DNA of 5,819 nucleotides from Candidatus Iainarchaeum sp. (GTDB taxonomy: Archaea > Iainarchaeota > Iainarchaeia > Iainarchaeales > GCA-2688035), in the NCBI GenBank assembly GCA_026396975.1, contig JAPLVT010000036.1:1-5819 (forward strand), written 5' to 3'. Under the pieces are notes generated by a model that was not told the DNA's origin, did not search any database, and saw nothing but the letters and a program-made list of their open reading frames with translations. The translations under genes and the position numbers were made by a program. Shown piece after piece: positions 1-5,807 of this stretch (its first letter is position 1; each line of letters starts with the position of its first letter).

Positions 1-871
1 CCTCCCACTCTACGAATTTCCCTTTCGGCTTTCTCCCCGCTTTGCGCTTTGATTTTCCGCGCTTCCTGCGCGCAGGCTTTCCATCCTCGGCGTAAACCTC
101 TTCGTCCGCGGCTTCGCTCACAACAGTGCCAGTGAAATCAAGCCCCCTTATCGCGTACATGAAGTTCTGCAAATCGCCGCCGTTCAGGAAAAGCGCCCTA
201 ATTTTGCTCCTGCGCAGAATGGCTGCCGCGAGCAGGTCAATGACAAGGTTCTGGCCGGGCTTTGAGACCTTGTCGCTCACAAGAGTTACAAGCTCGCTGT
301 GGCCGAGCTCCCTGAAAAGCTTTGCGTCGTCGTTGTTTCGCGGGTCCTTGTCGTATATTCCGTCGACATTGCTGAGGTTGACAAAAGTCGCACCGATGTG
401 CTCTGAAATAAGCGCTGCGACAGCGTCTGTTGTAAGCCCGGGAAGAAGCCCGCCAAAAACAGGCACCTTGCCCTGCTCCAGCAGCTGCTTGCTTTCCTTT
501 ATTTCCAAAAGAACGCCGACCGCGTTCTCCACTGTTGCAGTGAAAACAGCCGCGTTCGCCCTTGTTATCGCAATCCCGATTTCGTCCTGCACGAACTGGT
601 TGGCGCCAAGCGCTTTCGCGGCGTTAATGTACTCCCTCGCGGGCTTTCCGCCGCCAACCACTACCACAAACCTGTAGCCTTCGCGCTGCAATTCGTTTAT
701 GCACGCGCTCAGCTCCGCGATTTTTTCAGAGTCGGGCATGTTGGGCGCGATGATGCTGCCACCAATGCTCAACACGAAAACATTAGCCATTGAGCCGTTG
801 GGGACCTGCTGCTGCGCGGGAAGCGCGACCTTGTTTTCTTCGGAGTAAAGTTGTGAAATGTCGGGAAACAT
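1..871 (-). CDS. pyrH: UMP kinase (archaeal PyrH type), 3' end cut by window edge
   Basis: Phosphorylates UMP to UDP with ATP in the cytoplasm, in de novo pyrimidine nucleotide synthesis; amino-acid-kinase fold. Visible motifs: SIGGS (residues 35-39), the nucleotide-binding GGGKPAREY (73-81), GLTTDA (145-150), and NVDGIYDKDPR (168-178), typical of the archaeal family. The conserved core ends near GTV (248-250). I chose the ATG at 869-871 because GAGGTG lies 6 nt upstream; the ATG at 788-790, where the family core begins, has no Shine-Dalgarno. This gives a 27-residue N-terminal extension. After the core the frame stays open for 39 more residues to the window edge: an acidic stretch (about 253-263), then a basic run with 13 Lys/Arg in residues 265-285. 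No stop codon is reached, so 290 residues are seen against roughly 225 usual for the family. It is divergent from the release factor gene. Family call is firm; the role of the tail is unknown. Confidence 0.93.
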   Translation of the reverse strand, partial: MFPDISQLYSEENKVALPAQQQVPNGSMANVFVLSIGGSIIAPNMPDSEKIAELSACINELQREGYRFVVVVGGGKPAREYINAAKALGANQFVQDEIGIAITRANAAVFTATVENAVGVLLEIKESKQLLEQGKVPVFGGLLPGLTTDAVAALISEHIGATFVNLSNVDGIYDKDPRNNDDAKLFRELGHSELVTLVSDKVSKPGQNLVIDLLAAAILRRSKIRALFLNGGDLQNFMYAIRGLDFTGTVVSEAADEEVYAEDGKPARRKRGKSKRKAGRKPKGKFVEWE

Positions 872-919
872 TTTTTTCACCTCAGACGAACGTGCGAATA
901 TTCATTGAAAAAAATGTTT
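866..919. repeat. 14-bp perfect inverted repeat covering the pyrH start codon
   Basis: AAACATTTTTTTCA at 866-879 is the exact reverse complement of TGAAAAAAATGTTT at 906-919, with a 26-nt loop (880-905). On the minus strand the left arm contains the pyrH ATG and two bases of its Shine-Dalgarno. A transcript starting upstream of position 919 could fold so that the start codon is paired. The stem is mostly A-U, so its stability is modest. Confidence 0.6.
878..883 (-). promoter_or_regulatory. Shine-Dalgarno of pyrH
   Basis: Minus-strand GAGGTG, complementary to the 3' end of archaeal 16S rRNA, with a 6-nt spacer to the ATG at 869-871. It decides the longer start over the internal ATG at 788-790. 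Confidence 0.75.
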
Positions 920-927
920 GGAAACAT
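914..927. promoter_or_regulatory. 14-bp palindrome in the divergent promoter region, possible operator
   Basis: ATGTTT at 914-919 and AAACAT at 922-927 form a perfect dyad around a GG centre. It lies between the divergent pyrH and release factor genes, where a dimeric regulator could bind. The same hexamer occurs again at 866-871. No regulator can be named. Confidence 0.25.
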
Positions 928-950
928 AATTAATCAGCTGAAATGGTTGT

Positions 951-985
951 TTTATTAATATTATTAACGTTATTATTAAATAATT
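951..985. promoter_or_regulatory. AT-rich divergent promoter region with TATA-like boxes
   Basis: This is the only long AT-rich stretch between the divergent genes. Rightward candidates are TTTATTAATA (951-960) and TTAAATAAT (976-984). Applying the usual archaeal distance of about 25 nt, these predict starts near 981 and near 1006. The first gives a leader that includes the GGGGTG at 994-999; the second gives an almost leaderless upstream ORF. Leftward, a box around 950-966 would start pyrH RNA near 930. Exact boxes cannot be settled by eye. Confidence 0.45.
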
Positions 986-993
986 GGCTTGGC

Positions 994-999
994 GGGGTG
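994..999 (+). promoter_or_regulatory. Shine-Dalgarno-like site of the upstream ORF
   Basis: GGGGTG lies 7 nt before the ATG at 1007. It matches the pyrH site GAGGTG at five of six positions, and the sixth can still pair as G-U. It is stronger than anything in front of the release factor start itself. Confidence 0.45.
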
Positions 1000-1006
1000 T
1001 TCGTGC

Positions 1007-1084
1007 ATGGCTGAGAACAATGAAAACGGAATGCAGTGCGCATCTTCTTTTGTAGCAGCCGGTGGCACAGCCAGCTCTTCGTAG
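1007..1084 (+). other. Short upstream ORF, in frame with the release factor, ending at TAG
   Basis: ATG at 1007 opens 25 codons (beginning MAENNENGMQ, ending in three serines) and stops at TAG 1082-1084, followed by C. It is in the same frame as the release factor: six sense codons separate the TAG from the ATG at 1103. It has a Shine-Dalgarno-like GGGGTG. The peptide resembles nothing I recognise and may not matter as a protein. It could be a leader peptide, a translational-coupling device, or the first part of a readthrough-extended release factor. Chance is possible at this length. Confidence 0.35.
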
Positions 1085-1102
1085 CCTTCGGGCGTGGTTC
1101 TT

Positions 1103-2347
1103 ATGAAAAAAGCTTTTGCGGATACGAGCGAAGCGGACGCAGCGGTCTTCAAGAAAAAGCTGCGCAGGCTCGCACAGTTCAAGGGCAGGGGAACAGAGCT
1201 TATTTCCCTTTTCATGCCGCCCGATGTGGACAGGGGCACGATTATGTCGCAGATAACTGAGGAAATGTCGCAGAGCAGCAACATAAAGAGCCCCACCACG
1301 CGAAAGAACGTGCAGGGTGCGCTGAGGAAAGTGCAGAACTTCCTGAAAACAATAGACTTTGACCTCCCCGAGAACGGCCTCGCGGTCTTCTGCGGGAACA
1401 TTAGCGAGAGGGAGGGAAAAAGCGACATACAGCTGTTCACAGTAAAGCCGCTCAAGAAGCTTAACGTGAAATTGTACTGGTGCGACAGCGAATTCCACCT
1501 CGATCCCCTGCGGCGGATGGCTGCGCCGAGCGATATTTTCGCGCTGCTCGCGATCGACGGCAACGAGGCCACAATCGCAATGCTCGTGGGGAAGCGGTAC
1601 GAGATTCTCGGGCACTTCACTTCCGGCGTCAGCGGGAAGCACAGGGCCGGCGGCTTCAGCGCAAACAGGTTCGCGCGCTTGCATGAGGAAGCCACGCACG
1701 AGTTTTACAAGAGGATTGCGGAAAAAATGAACGCTGCTTTCATACAGGGCGTGGACAAGCTGAAGGGAATAATTGTTGCGGGGCCCGGGCTTACAAAAAA
1801 TTATTTTCTGGACACTGAATTCCTGGACCACAGGCTTAGGCAGAAGGTCCTTGGAACAGCCGACACGACCTACACCGACGAGAGCGGCATCAGGGAGGCA
1901 ATAAACAAGAGCGACGATCTCTTGAAAGATGCCGACATAACGAAAGAGATAAAAATCGTGAACGATTTCCTCACTGCTGTCGCAAAAACAGAGCTTGCGG
2001 CTTACGGGCAGAAAGAGGTTGAGGAAGCGCTTGCGGTCGGAAAAGTAAGCACGCTGCTGCTGAGCGAGGGCATCGAATGGCAGGTCTACAAATTCAAGTG
2101 CAGCGCTTGCGGCGCGGAGGAAGAGGTCGTGGTGAAAGAGCCCGAGAAATTCGAGGAGGGAAAGTACAGGTGCGGCAAGTGCGGCGGTTCCACGGAATTC
2201 GAGGAACAAATGGATTACGCGGACTGGATAATGGAAAAAGCGCAGAACACTGGCGCGGAAACCCGCATTATAAGCACTGAGACAACCGAGGGAGAGCAGT
2301 TCTTGAGGGGATTCGGCGGAATCGGCGCGATACTGCGCTACAGGTGA
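1103..2347 (+). CDS. prf1: Peptide chain release factor aRF1 (eRF1 family), with GGF in place of catalytic GGQ
   Basis: Class I release factor; the family reads all three stop codons in the ribosomal A site and releases the peptide. Numbered from ATG 1103 (414 aa): domain 1 has NIKS at 60-63 and YWCDSEF at 125-131 (the YxCxxxF stop-reading motif); domain 2 has the catalytic loop GKHRAGGFSANRF at 178-190; domain 3 carries a four-cysteine cluster, C333/C336 and C357/C360, likely zinc-binding; the C-terminus is the conserved GFGGIGAILRYR. The loop should read GGQ, but codon 185 is TTC (Phe). Both glycines remain. CAA or CAG to TTC needs two or three base changes, so a single sequencing error cannot explain it. 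Start: GTG 1094 is in frame but has no better Shine-Dalgarno, and ATG 1103 puts YxCxxxF and the GG of GGQ at the human eRF1 numbers. It follows an in-frame upstream ORF. Family identity is very secure; catalytic activity is uncertain. Confidence 0.95.
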   Translation: MKKAFADTSEADAAVFKKKLRRLAQFKGRGTELISLFMPPDVDRGTIMSQITEEMSQSSNIKSPTTRKNVQGALRKVQNFLKTIDFDLPENGLAVFCGNISEREGKSDIQLFTVKPLKKLNVKLYWCDSEFHLDPLRRMAAPSDIFALLAIDGNEATIAMLVGKRYEILGHFTSGVSGKHRAGGFSANRFARLHEEATHEFYKRIAEKMNAAFIQGVDKLKGIIVAGPGLTKNYFLDTEFLDHRLRQKVLGTADTTYTDESGIREAINKSDDLLKDADITKEIKIVNDFLTAVAKTELAAYGQKEVEEALAVGKVSTLLLSEGIEWQVYKFKCSACGAEEEVVVKEPEKFEEGKYRCGKCGGSTEFEEQMDYADWIMEKAQNTGAETRIISTETTEGEQFLRGFGGIGAILRYR

Positions 2348-2360
2348 CACAGCGGCGGCG

Positions 2361-2537
2361 TTTTATGCTGCAATAAAAAGACCGGGCGAAAAAAACTGGG
2401 TGCTTTTAGGCTGCAAAATGTTTTTGGGCAATAAAAAAACGGAGCACTTTTTGGCTGCGATAATATTCTTGGGGCAATAAAAAATGGAGCACTTTTCCAC
2501 GGCAACCGAGGGAATCGGCGGGCAGATAAAAAGGCGC
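2361..2537 (+). repeat. Degenerate ~45-nt tandem repeats running into the truD start
   Basis: Units by eye: 2361-2403, 2404-2447, 2448-2492, and a weaker one at 2493-2537. Each begins TTTT-N-N-GCTGC and ends GGGC(AAT)A-rich, then GG and GC. The third unit supplies the truD ATG (2484); the matching bases in the second unit are ACG (2439-2441). Units two and three are the most alike, for example GGGCAATAAAAAA shared, then GGAGCACTTTT. The fourth unit lies inside the truD reading frame. This fills the 136-bp gap between the release factor and truD; I see no RNA gene or clear terminator in that gap. Confidence 0.6.
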
Positions 2538-3734
2538 TACAGCGATTTTGTAGTGGAAGAAATAAGGCCTGACGGCAGCATTTGCGATGTGAGGAGATTC
2601 ACGGAAAGCGGAACGCACCTTGAGGAAGCGCTTGGGATTCCGGAAAACAGGGAGAAACTGCAGTTTTTGCACCTTGACCTTGAGAAAATAAACAAGGACA
2701 CTTCTTTTGCGGTAAGCAAAATAAGCCGCTTTTTGAGATGCAGCAGGAATCGCATCGGCTACGCCGGCTTGAAGGACAAGAGGGCTGTCACGTGCCAGCG
2801 CATAAGCATTTTCGAGCCAGACCTCGAGCGGCTGCAGCAGTTCGGTTCGCAGGGAATGCAGTTGCGCAACGCGCAGTGGAACGCCGAAAGGATTGAGATA
2901 GGAACGCTGCAGGGAAACAGGTTCACCATTACAATAAGGGACATCGAACTGTCCGAGGAAGAGCTGCGGAAGAGGATTGAAGGCTGCTTTGCGGAAATGA
3001 ACAATGGCGGCATCGCGAATTATTTCGGGCAGCAGCGCTTCGGCGGAATAAGGAATGTCACGCATCTGGTGGGAAGGGAGTTCGTTAAGGGCAACACACG
3101 CGACGCCGTGATGCTATACCTTACCCATATTGACGCGCGCGAGGAAGAGGAAGTAAAAAGCGCGCGGCAGCGCCTTGCGGATACAGGCGATTACAGCGAG
3201 GCAACAAAACTTTTCCCGGTGAAGTACAGGTACGAGAGGGCCATACTGCATCACTTGTGCAAATACCCGAACGATTTTGCTGGCGCGTTCGGAAAGCTGC
3301 CCAAGCAGATGAGGTATTTGTTCACGCACGCCTATCAGAGCTTCCTTTTCAACAGGGTGATTGACTTGCGGCTGCAGGCGGGAATCGGTTTAAAAAGCGT
3401 TAAAGGCGACATATTAATCGGCGGCAAGCCGAGCGCTCCGCTTTTTGGCTTTGAGAGCGTGCTTGCCGAAGGTGAGCCTGGCGAGATAGAGCGGAAAGCG
3501 CTGCAGGAAGAGGGCATAGAGCTGCAGCAGTTTAAGGTGCGGCAGATGGCAGAATTGTCAAGCAAGGGCGCGAGGAAAAGCATCGTGCTGCTCCCCAACG
3601 GATTGCGGTTGCTGAAAATCAGCCCTGATGAGTTTTTTCCCGGCAAAATCGCGGCAACAATAGGTTTTTCTCTTGAAAAAGGCAATTATGCTACAACAGT
3701 TATGCGCGAACTGCTCAAGAGTGATGTCGCATGA
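2484..3734 (+). CDS. truD: tRNA pseudouridine synthase TruD
   Basis: Converts uridine 13 of tRNA to pseudouridine in the TruD family (the eukaryotic relative is Pus7); cytoplasmic. At 416 aa it has the archaeal length. Seen in order: GIGG-IK-R--DFVVEE near the N-terminus (10-26); IGYAGLKDKRAVTCQ at 91-105, where D98 is the catalytic aspartate; NYFGQQRFG at 179-187; the HAYQSFLFN segment at 282-290; and SSKGARK at 359-365 in the C-terminal half. All family landmarks are intact and there is no frameshift. The ATG at 2484 has only a weak GGGG (2471-2474) upstream and sits in a tandem repeat. The protein start (MEHF) fits the family, since the conserved block follows within ten residues. It lies 136 bp after the release factor, and its stop overlaps the next start in ATGA, so those two are probably translationally coupled. 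Confidence 0.95.
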   Translation: MEHFSTATEGIGGQIKRRYSDFVVEEIRPDGSICDVRRFTESGTHLEEALGIPENREKLQFLHLDLEKINKDTSFAVSKISRFLRCSRNRIGYAGLKDKRAVTCQRISIFEPDLERLQQFGSQGMQLRNAQWNAERIEIGTLQGNRFTITIRDIELSEEELRKRIEGCFAEMNNGGIANYFGQQRFGGIRNVTHLVGREFVKGNTRDAVMLYLTHIDAREEEEVKSARQRLADTGDYSEATKLFPVKYRYERAILHHLCKYPNDFAGAFGKLPKQMRYLFTHAYQSFLFNRVIDLRLQAGIGLKSVKGDILIGGKPSAPLFGFESVLAEGEPGEIERKALQEEGIELQQFKVRQMAELSSKGARKSIVLLPNGLRLLKISPDEFFPGKIAATIGFSLEKGNYATTVMRELLKSDVA

Positions 3735-4693
3735 CGATTGAACTCGCTTTCCTGCTTGTTTCATTTTTTGTTTCCGTCGCAAGCGTGATGTTTTTTGCGA
3801 AAAAAAACAGGCAAAGGAAAATTCTCGGCAAGGACATCAACAAGAAAAGCGGGAAAGAGCTCCCTGAGGGAGTCGGCATAGCGCTTGTTGCGCCGCTCTG
3901 GGCGTCAATAATAATTTTCAACATCGCATTCGGATTCAGCGTTGACACGATTGCCGCAGGGCTTACGGCAACAGGGCTCTCGCTCGTCGGGTTTGAAGAT
4001 GACAAGAGGCATAAGTTCAAGACAAAAACAATCAGCTGGAAAACGAGGGCCGCGATAATAGCGCTTATCTGCTTTTTGTTCGCGGCAATGTATGCACCTT
4101 CACCCATTTGGATTCTGCCGTTCCTTTTCTTCGTGGCAGGCCTGGCTTCTTTCGAGAACACTTTCGCCGGCCTGAACGGGCTTGAGATAGGAAGCGGTTT
4201 CATAATATCCTGCTTCGCGGCATTCCTGCTTCTGGGCACCTGGCTTTTCCCGCTTGCAATCGCGCTTGTCGGCGCGATAGCGGGATTGCTCCTTTTCAAC
4301 CGCTATCCCGCAAGGGTTTTTCCCGGCGACAGCGGAACATTGCTCATAGGCTCAATGGCAGCATGCCTTATAGTGCTGAGCCAGAATATGGCGCTTTTTT
4401 TTTTAGCCGCACTTTTTTTCGTGCCGCACGCGTTTGATTTTTTCGTCCTGAAGCTGCTGACGAACCCGCGGGACACAAGCCAAAGCAGGCAGCTGCCGTA
4501 CGTGCTGCGCAAAGACGGCAAGCTTGAAGTTCCGCGCTATCCAAAAAGCGGGCTGCAGCTTGATTTCGCAAAAATGCTGCTGCTACTGTTCGGACCCATG
4601 AAAGAGTGGCAGGTCGTTGCGATAGAATGGGCTGTTGTGTGCGCAAACTGCGCTTTCTGGGTTGTTGTTTTCCAGCACCTGCAGCTGATTTAG
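3731..4693 (+). CDS. Family-4 membrane glycosyl-1-phosphate transferase (MraY/WecA/DPAGT1-like)
   Basis: Likely transfers a sugar-1-phosphate, probably GlcNAc-1-P from UDP-GlcNAc, to a polyprenyl (dolichyl) phosphate at the cytoplasmic membrane face, the first step of a lipid-linked glycan such as the N-glycan precursor. Family marks in 320 aa: GKDINKKS...LPEGVG (33-49), the GFEDD aspartates (D90, D91) after the second hydrophobic stretch, NTFAGLNGLEIGSG (143-156), RYPARVFPGDSGT (191-203), HAFD (233-236), and a late LFGPMKE (286-292) resembling the eukaryotic/archaeal branch. Hydrophobic segments alternate through the whole length, as expected for about ten membrane helices. The start overlaps the truD stop by four bases (ATGA), and it ends with TAG. 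A run of ten T (4395-4404) lies in the coding sequence. The exact sugar cannot be read from sequence; an AglH-type role is an inference. Confidence 0.85.
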   Translation: MTIELAFLLVSFFVSVASVMFFAKKNRQRKILGKDINKKSGKELPEGVGIALVAPLWASIIIFNIAFGFSVDTIAAGLTATGLSLVGFEDDKRHKFKTKTISWKTRAAIIALICFLFAAMYAPSPIWILPFLFFVAGLASFENTFAGLNGLEIGSGFIISCFAAFLLLGTWLFPLAIALVGAIAGLLLFNRYPARVFPGDSGTLLIGSMAACLIVLSQNMALFFLAALFFVPHAFDFFVLKLLTNPRDTSQSRQLPYVLRKDGKLEVPRYPKSGLQLDFAKMLLLLFGPMKEWQVVAIEWAVVCANCAFWVVVFQHLQLI

Positions 4694-4709
4694 CGCCGGC
4701 TTGCCTTTA

Positions 4710-4731
4710 ATGCCCTTCAATCACAGGGCAT
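4710..4731. terminator. Small hairpin between convergent genes, possible two-way terminator
   Basis: ATGCCCT (4710-4716) pairs with AGGGCAT (4725-4731) around an 8-nt loop, in the 48-bp gap between two converging genes. There is no long T run after it, so it would be a weak terminator; position is the main argument. Confidence 0.35.
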
Positions 4732-4741
4732 GCGGCTGCCT

Positions 4742-5719
4742 TCAATTCCGCCTTTTTGAAAAAACCGCCAAAGAGATCGCGAGGCTCGCGATTGTCGGAA
4801 TCACAAGGCGAACGGCGTCGAACACTATTATCGCCGCGCCTATTTGCGGCGCGGAAAGAGCGGCGCCGCTGAATTCAGGCGTGTTCAAAAAAGCGAAACC
4901 CGCTGCTTCAATGATTCCAATGCCCCTTGGCAGCACCGGCGTCCTTTCAAGGATTGAGACGAGGACAAAGAGCGCTGCCGCGCTGTACAGCGGCAGCGGA
5001 ACATCAACAGCGAGAAAGCAGAAAACAAGCGCCGCGAACTCCAAGAGCAGGCTCGCGAAGCCGAGCAGCGCTGTGAAAGCGATTGTTTTCGCGCTTGTTT
5101 TTTTGAAATAGCCCGCATAGCCCTGGAAATAATCCGCGAGCTTTTTGAAAAACCCGCCGAAGCGCGACAGCGCTGAAAATCCGCGCGAAATCGCGATCCC
5201 GAAGCGGTAATTCATCGGAAGAAGGAAAAGCAGCGCCGCGGCAAGGATTACCGCAAAGCCGCTTGCCAGACCGAGCTTTATCCAGCCGCCAAGCAGCGGG
5301 TTGTACAAAAATCCCGCGAAAGAAAAAGCCGAAACAACTGCTATTGCCAGGAACTTTATTCCCTTCACAACCATCGATGCCGCGATTGATTCCTTGTAGG
5401 GCACGTTGAACTGGTCTTTCGCCCTTATGCTGCGCAGCGCCTCTGCGCCAAGCTGCACTGGTGTCAGCGAGGCGAAAACACAGCAAAAGCCTGTTATTGT
5501 GAGTTTCCTGCCGGACACCCCGCTGCTTTTTTTAATGAGGTTAGCCCAAGAAAACAGCCATACGATTATGCTTCCTATGGAAAAAAGCGCTGCCAGAGTG
5601 AAAAAAAGCGGATTCGCGCTCTCTATTAACGGGAAAGCGCCAGTGAAGCTTGCCAGCGCGGCAAGCAGGGCAAAAACAGCCAGAAGAAGGATAAAAGCGT
5701 TTTTAAGGTGCTTTTCCAT
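4742..5719 (-). CDS. Lysylphosphatidylglycerol synthase/AglD-type integral membrane protein (UPF0104-like)
   Basis: Polytopic membrane protein of the family that includes the flippase domain of bacterial MprF and archaeal AglD-like proteins; no soluble transferase domain is attached. Of 325 residues (from ATG 5717-5719), most form hydrophobic segments, the first at about 9-30. Family landmarks: LTPVQLGAEALR (85-96), matching the usual proline-glycine-glutamate-arginine block, and LPRGIGIIEA (263-272), the P-x-G-x-G-x-x-E motif near the end. The C-terminus is short and basic. The start could instead be ATG 5750-5752 (336 aa), directly preceded by an in-frame TAA. I prefer 5719 because the first helix follows closely and GGATGGT lies just upstream, but this is not decisive. 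It converges on the glycosyl-1-phosphate transferase gene. A shared envelope or lipid-linked glycan pathway is plausible; substrate and direction of transport are unknown. Confidence 0.8.
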   Translation of the reverse strand: MEKHLKNAFILLLAVFALLAALASFTGAFPLIESANPLFFTLAALFSIGSIIVWLFSWANLIKKSSGVSGRKLTITGFCCVFASLTPVQLGAEALRSIRAKDQFNVPYKESIAASMVVKGIKFLAIAVVSAFSFAGFLYNPLLGGWIKLGLASGFAVILAAALLFLLPMNYRFGIAISRGFSALSRFGGFFKKLADYFQGYAGYFKKTSAKTIAFTALLGFASLLLEFAALVFCFLAVDVPLPLYSAAALFVLVSILERTPVLPRGIGIIEAAGFAFLNTPEFSGAALSAPQIGAAIIVFDAVRLVIPTIASLAISLAVFSKRRN

Positions 5720-5724
5720 GGGAC

Positions 5725-5807
5725 CATCCGCCAGCCTTGCCGGCAATCGCATTTACCGCGCGAATTACCATAGTCATCCGCTGACATTGCCTGTAATTGC
5801 ATTTACC
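5725..5807. repeat. Degenerate direct repeat, 50-nt period, at the start of the membrane-protein gene
   Basis: Positions 5725-5757 and 5775-5807 match at 26 of 33 bases with no gap. Both begin CATCCGC and end GCATTTACC, which on the minus strand reads GGTAAATGC. The first copy contains the alternative start codon of the gene (5750-5752); the second repeats that context 50 nt upstream in another frame. The array may continue beyond the window. The rest of 5753-5819 shows no gene. Confidence 0.55.

Noticed and set aside
126..677. 183-codon plus-strand frame
   Set aside because: Antisense to the UMP kinase core; low-complexity Ser/Leu-rich product without motifs.
1082..1084. UAG decoded as pyrrolysine to join the upstream ORF to the release factor
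   Set aside because: No pyrrolysine genes or hairpin element are seen, and TAG appears to be a true stop at 4691-4693, where the transferase ends at a normal family length.
902..2350. 482-codon open frame on the minus strand
   Set aside because: It is antisense to the whole release factor gene, which has unmistakable family motifs; the minus-strand protein shows no recognisable domain and is a codon-bias shadow.
2418..2480. 20-codon ORF before truD as a real small gene
   Set aside because: It has no ribosome site and its sequence is explained by the tandem repeat.
2361..2537. CRISPR-like array
   Set aside because: The units abut without unique spacers, are degenerate throughout and overlap a coding start; no cas gene is present.
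2320..2549. Shared GGAATCGGCG and GCGCTACAG between the release factor end and the truD start
   Set aside because: Both protein segments (GGIGAILRYR and GIGG-IK-R) are independently conserved in their families, so the DNA likeness is most simply coincidence.
4701..5111. 136-codon plus-strand frame
   Set aside because: Antisense to the membrane-protein gene, whose minus-strand motifs are clear.
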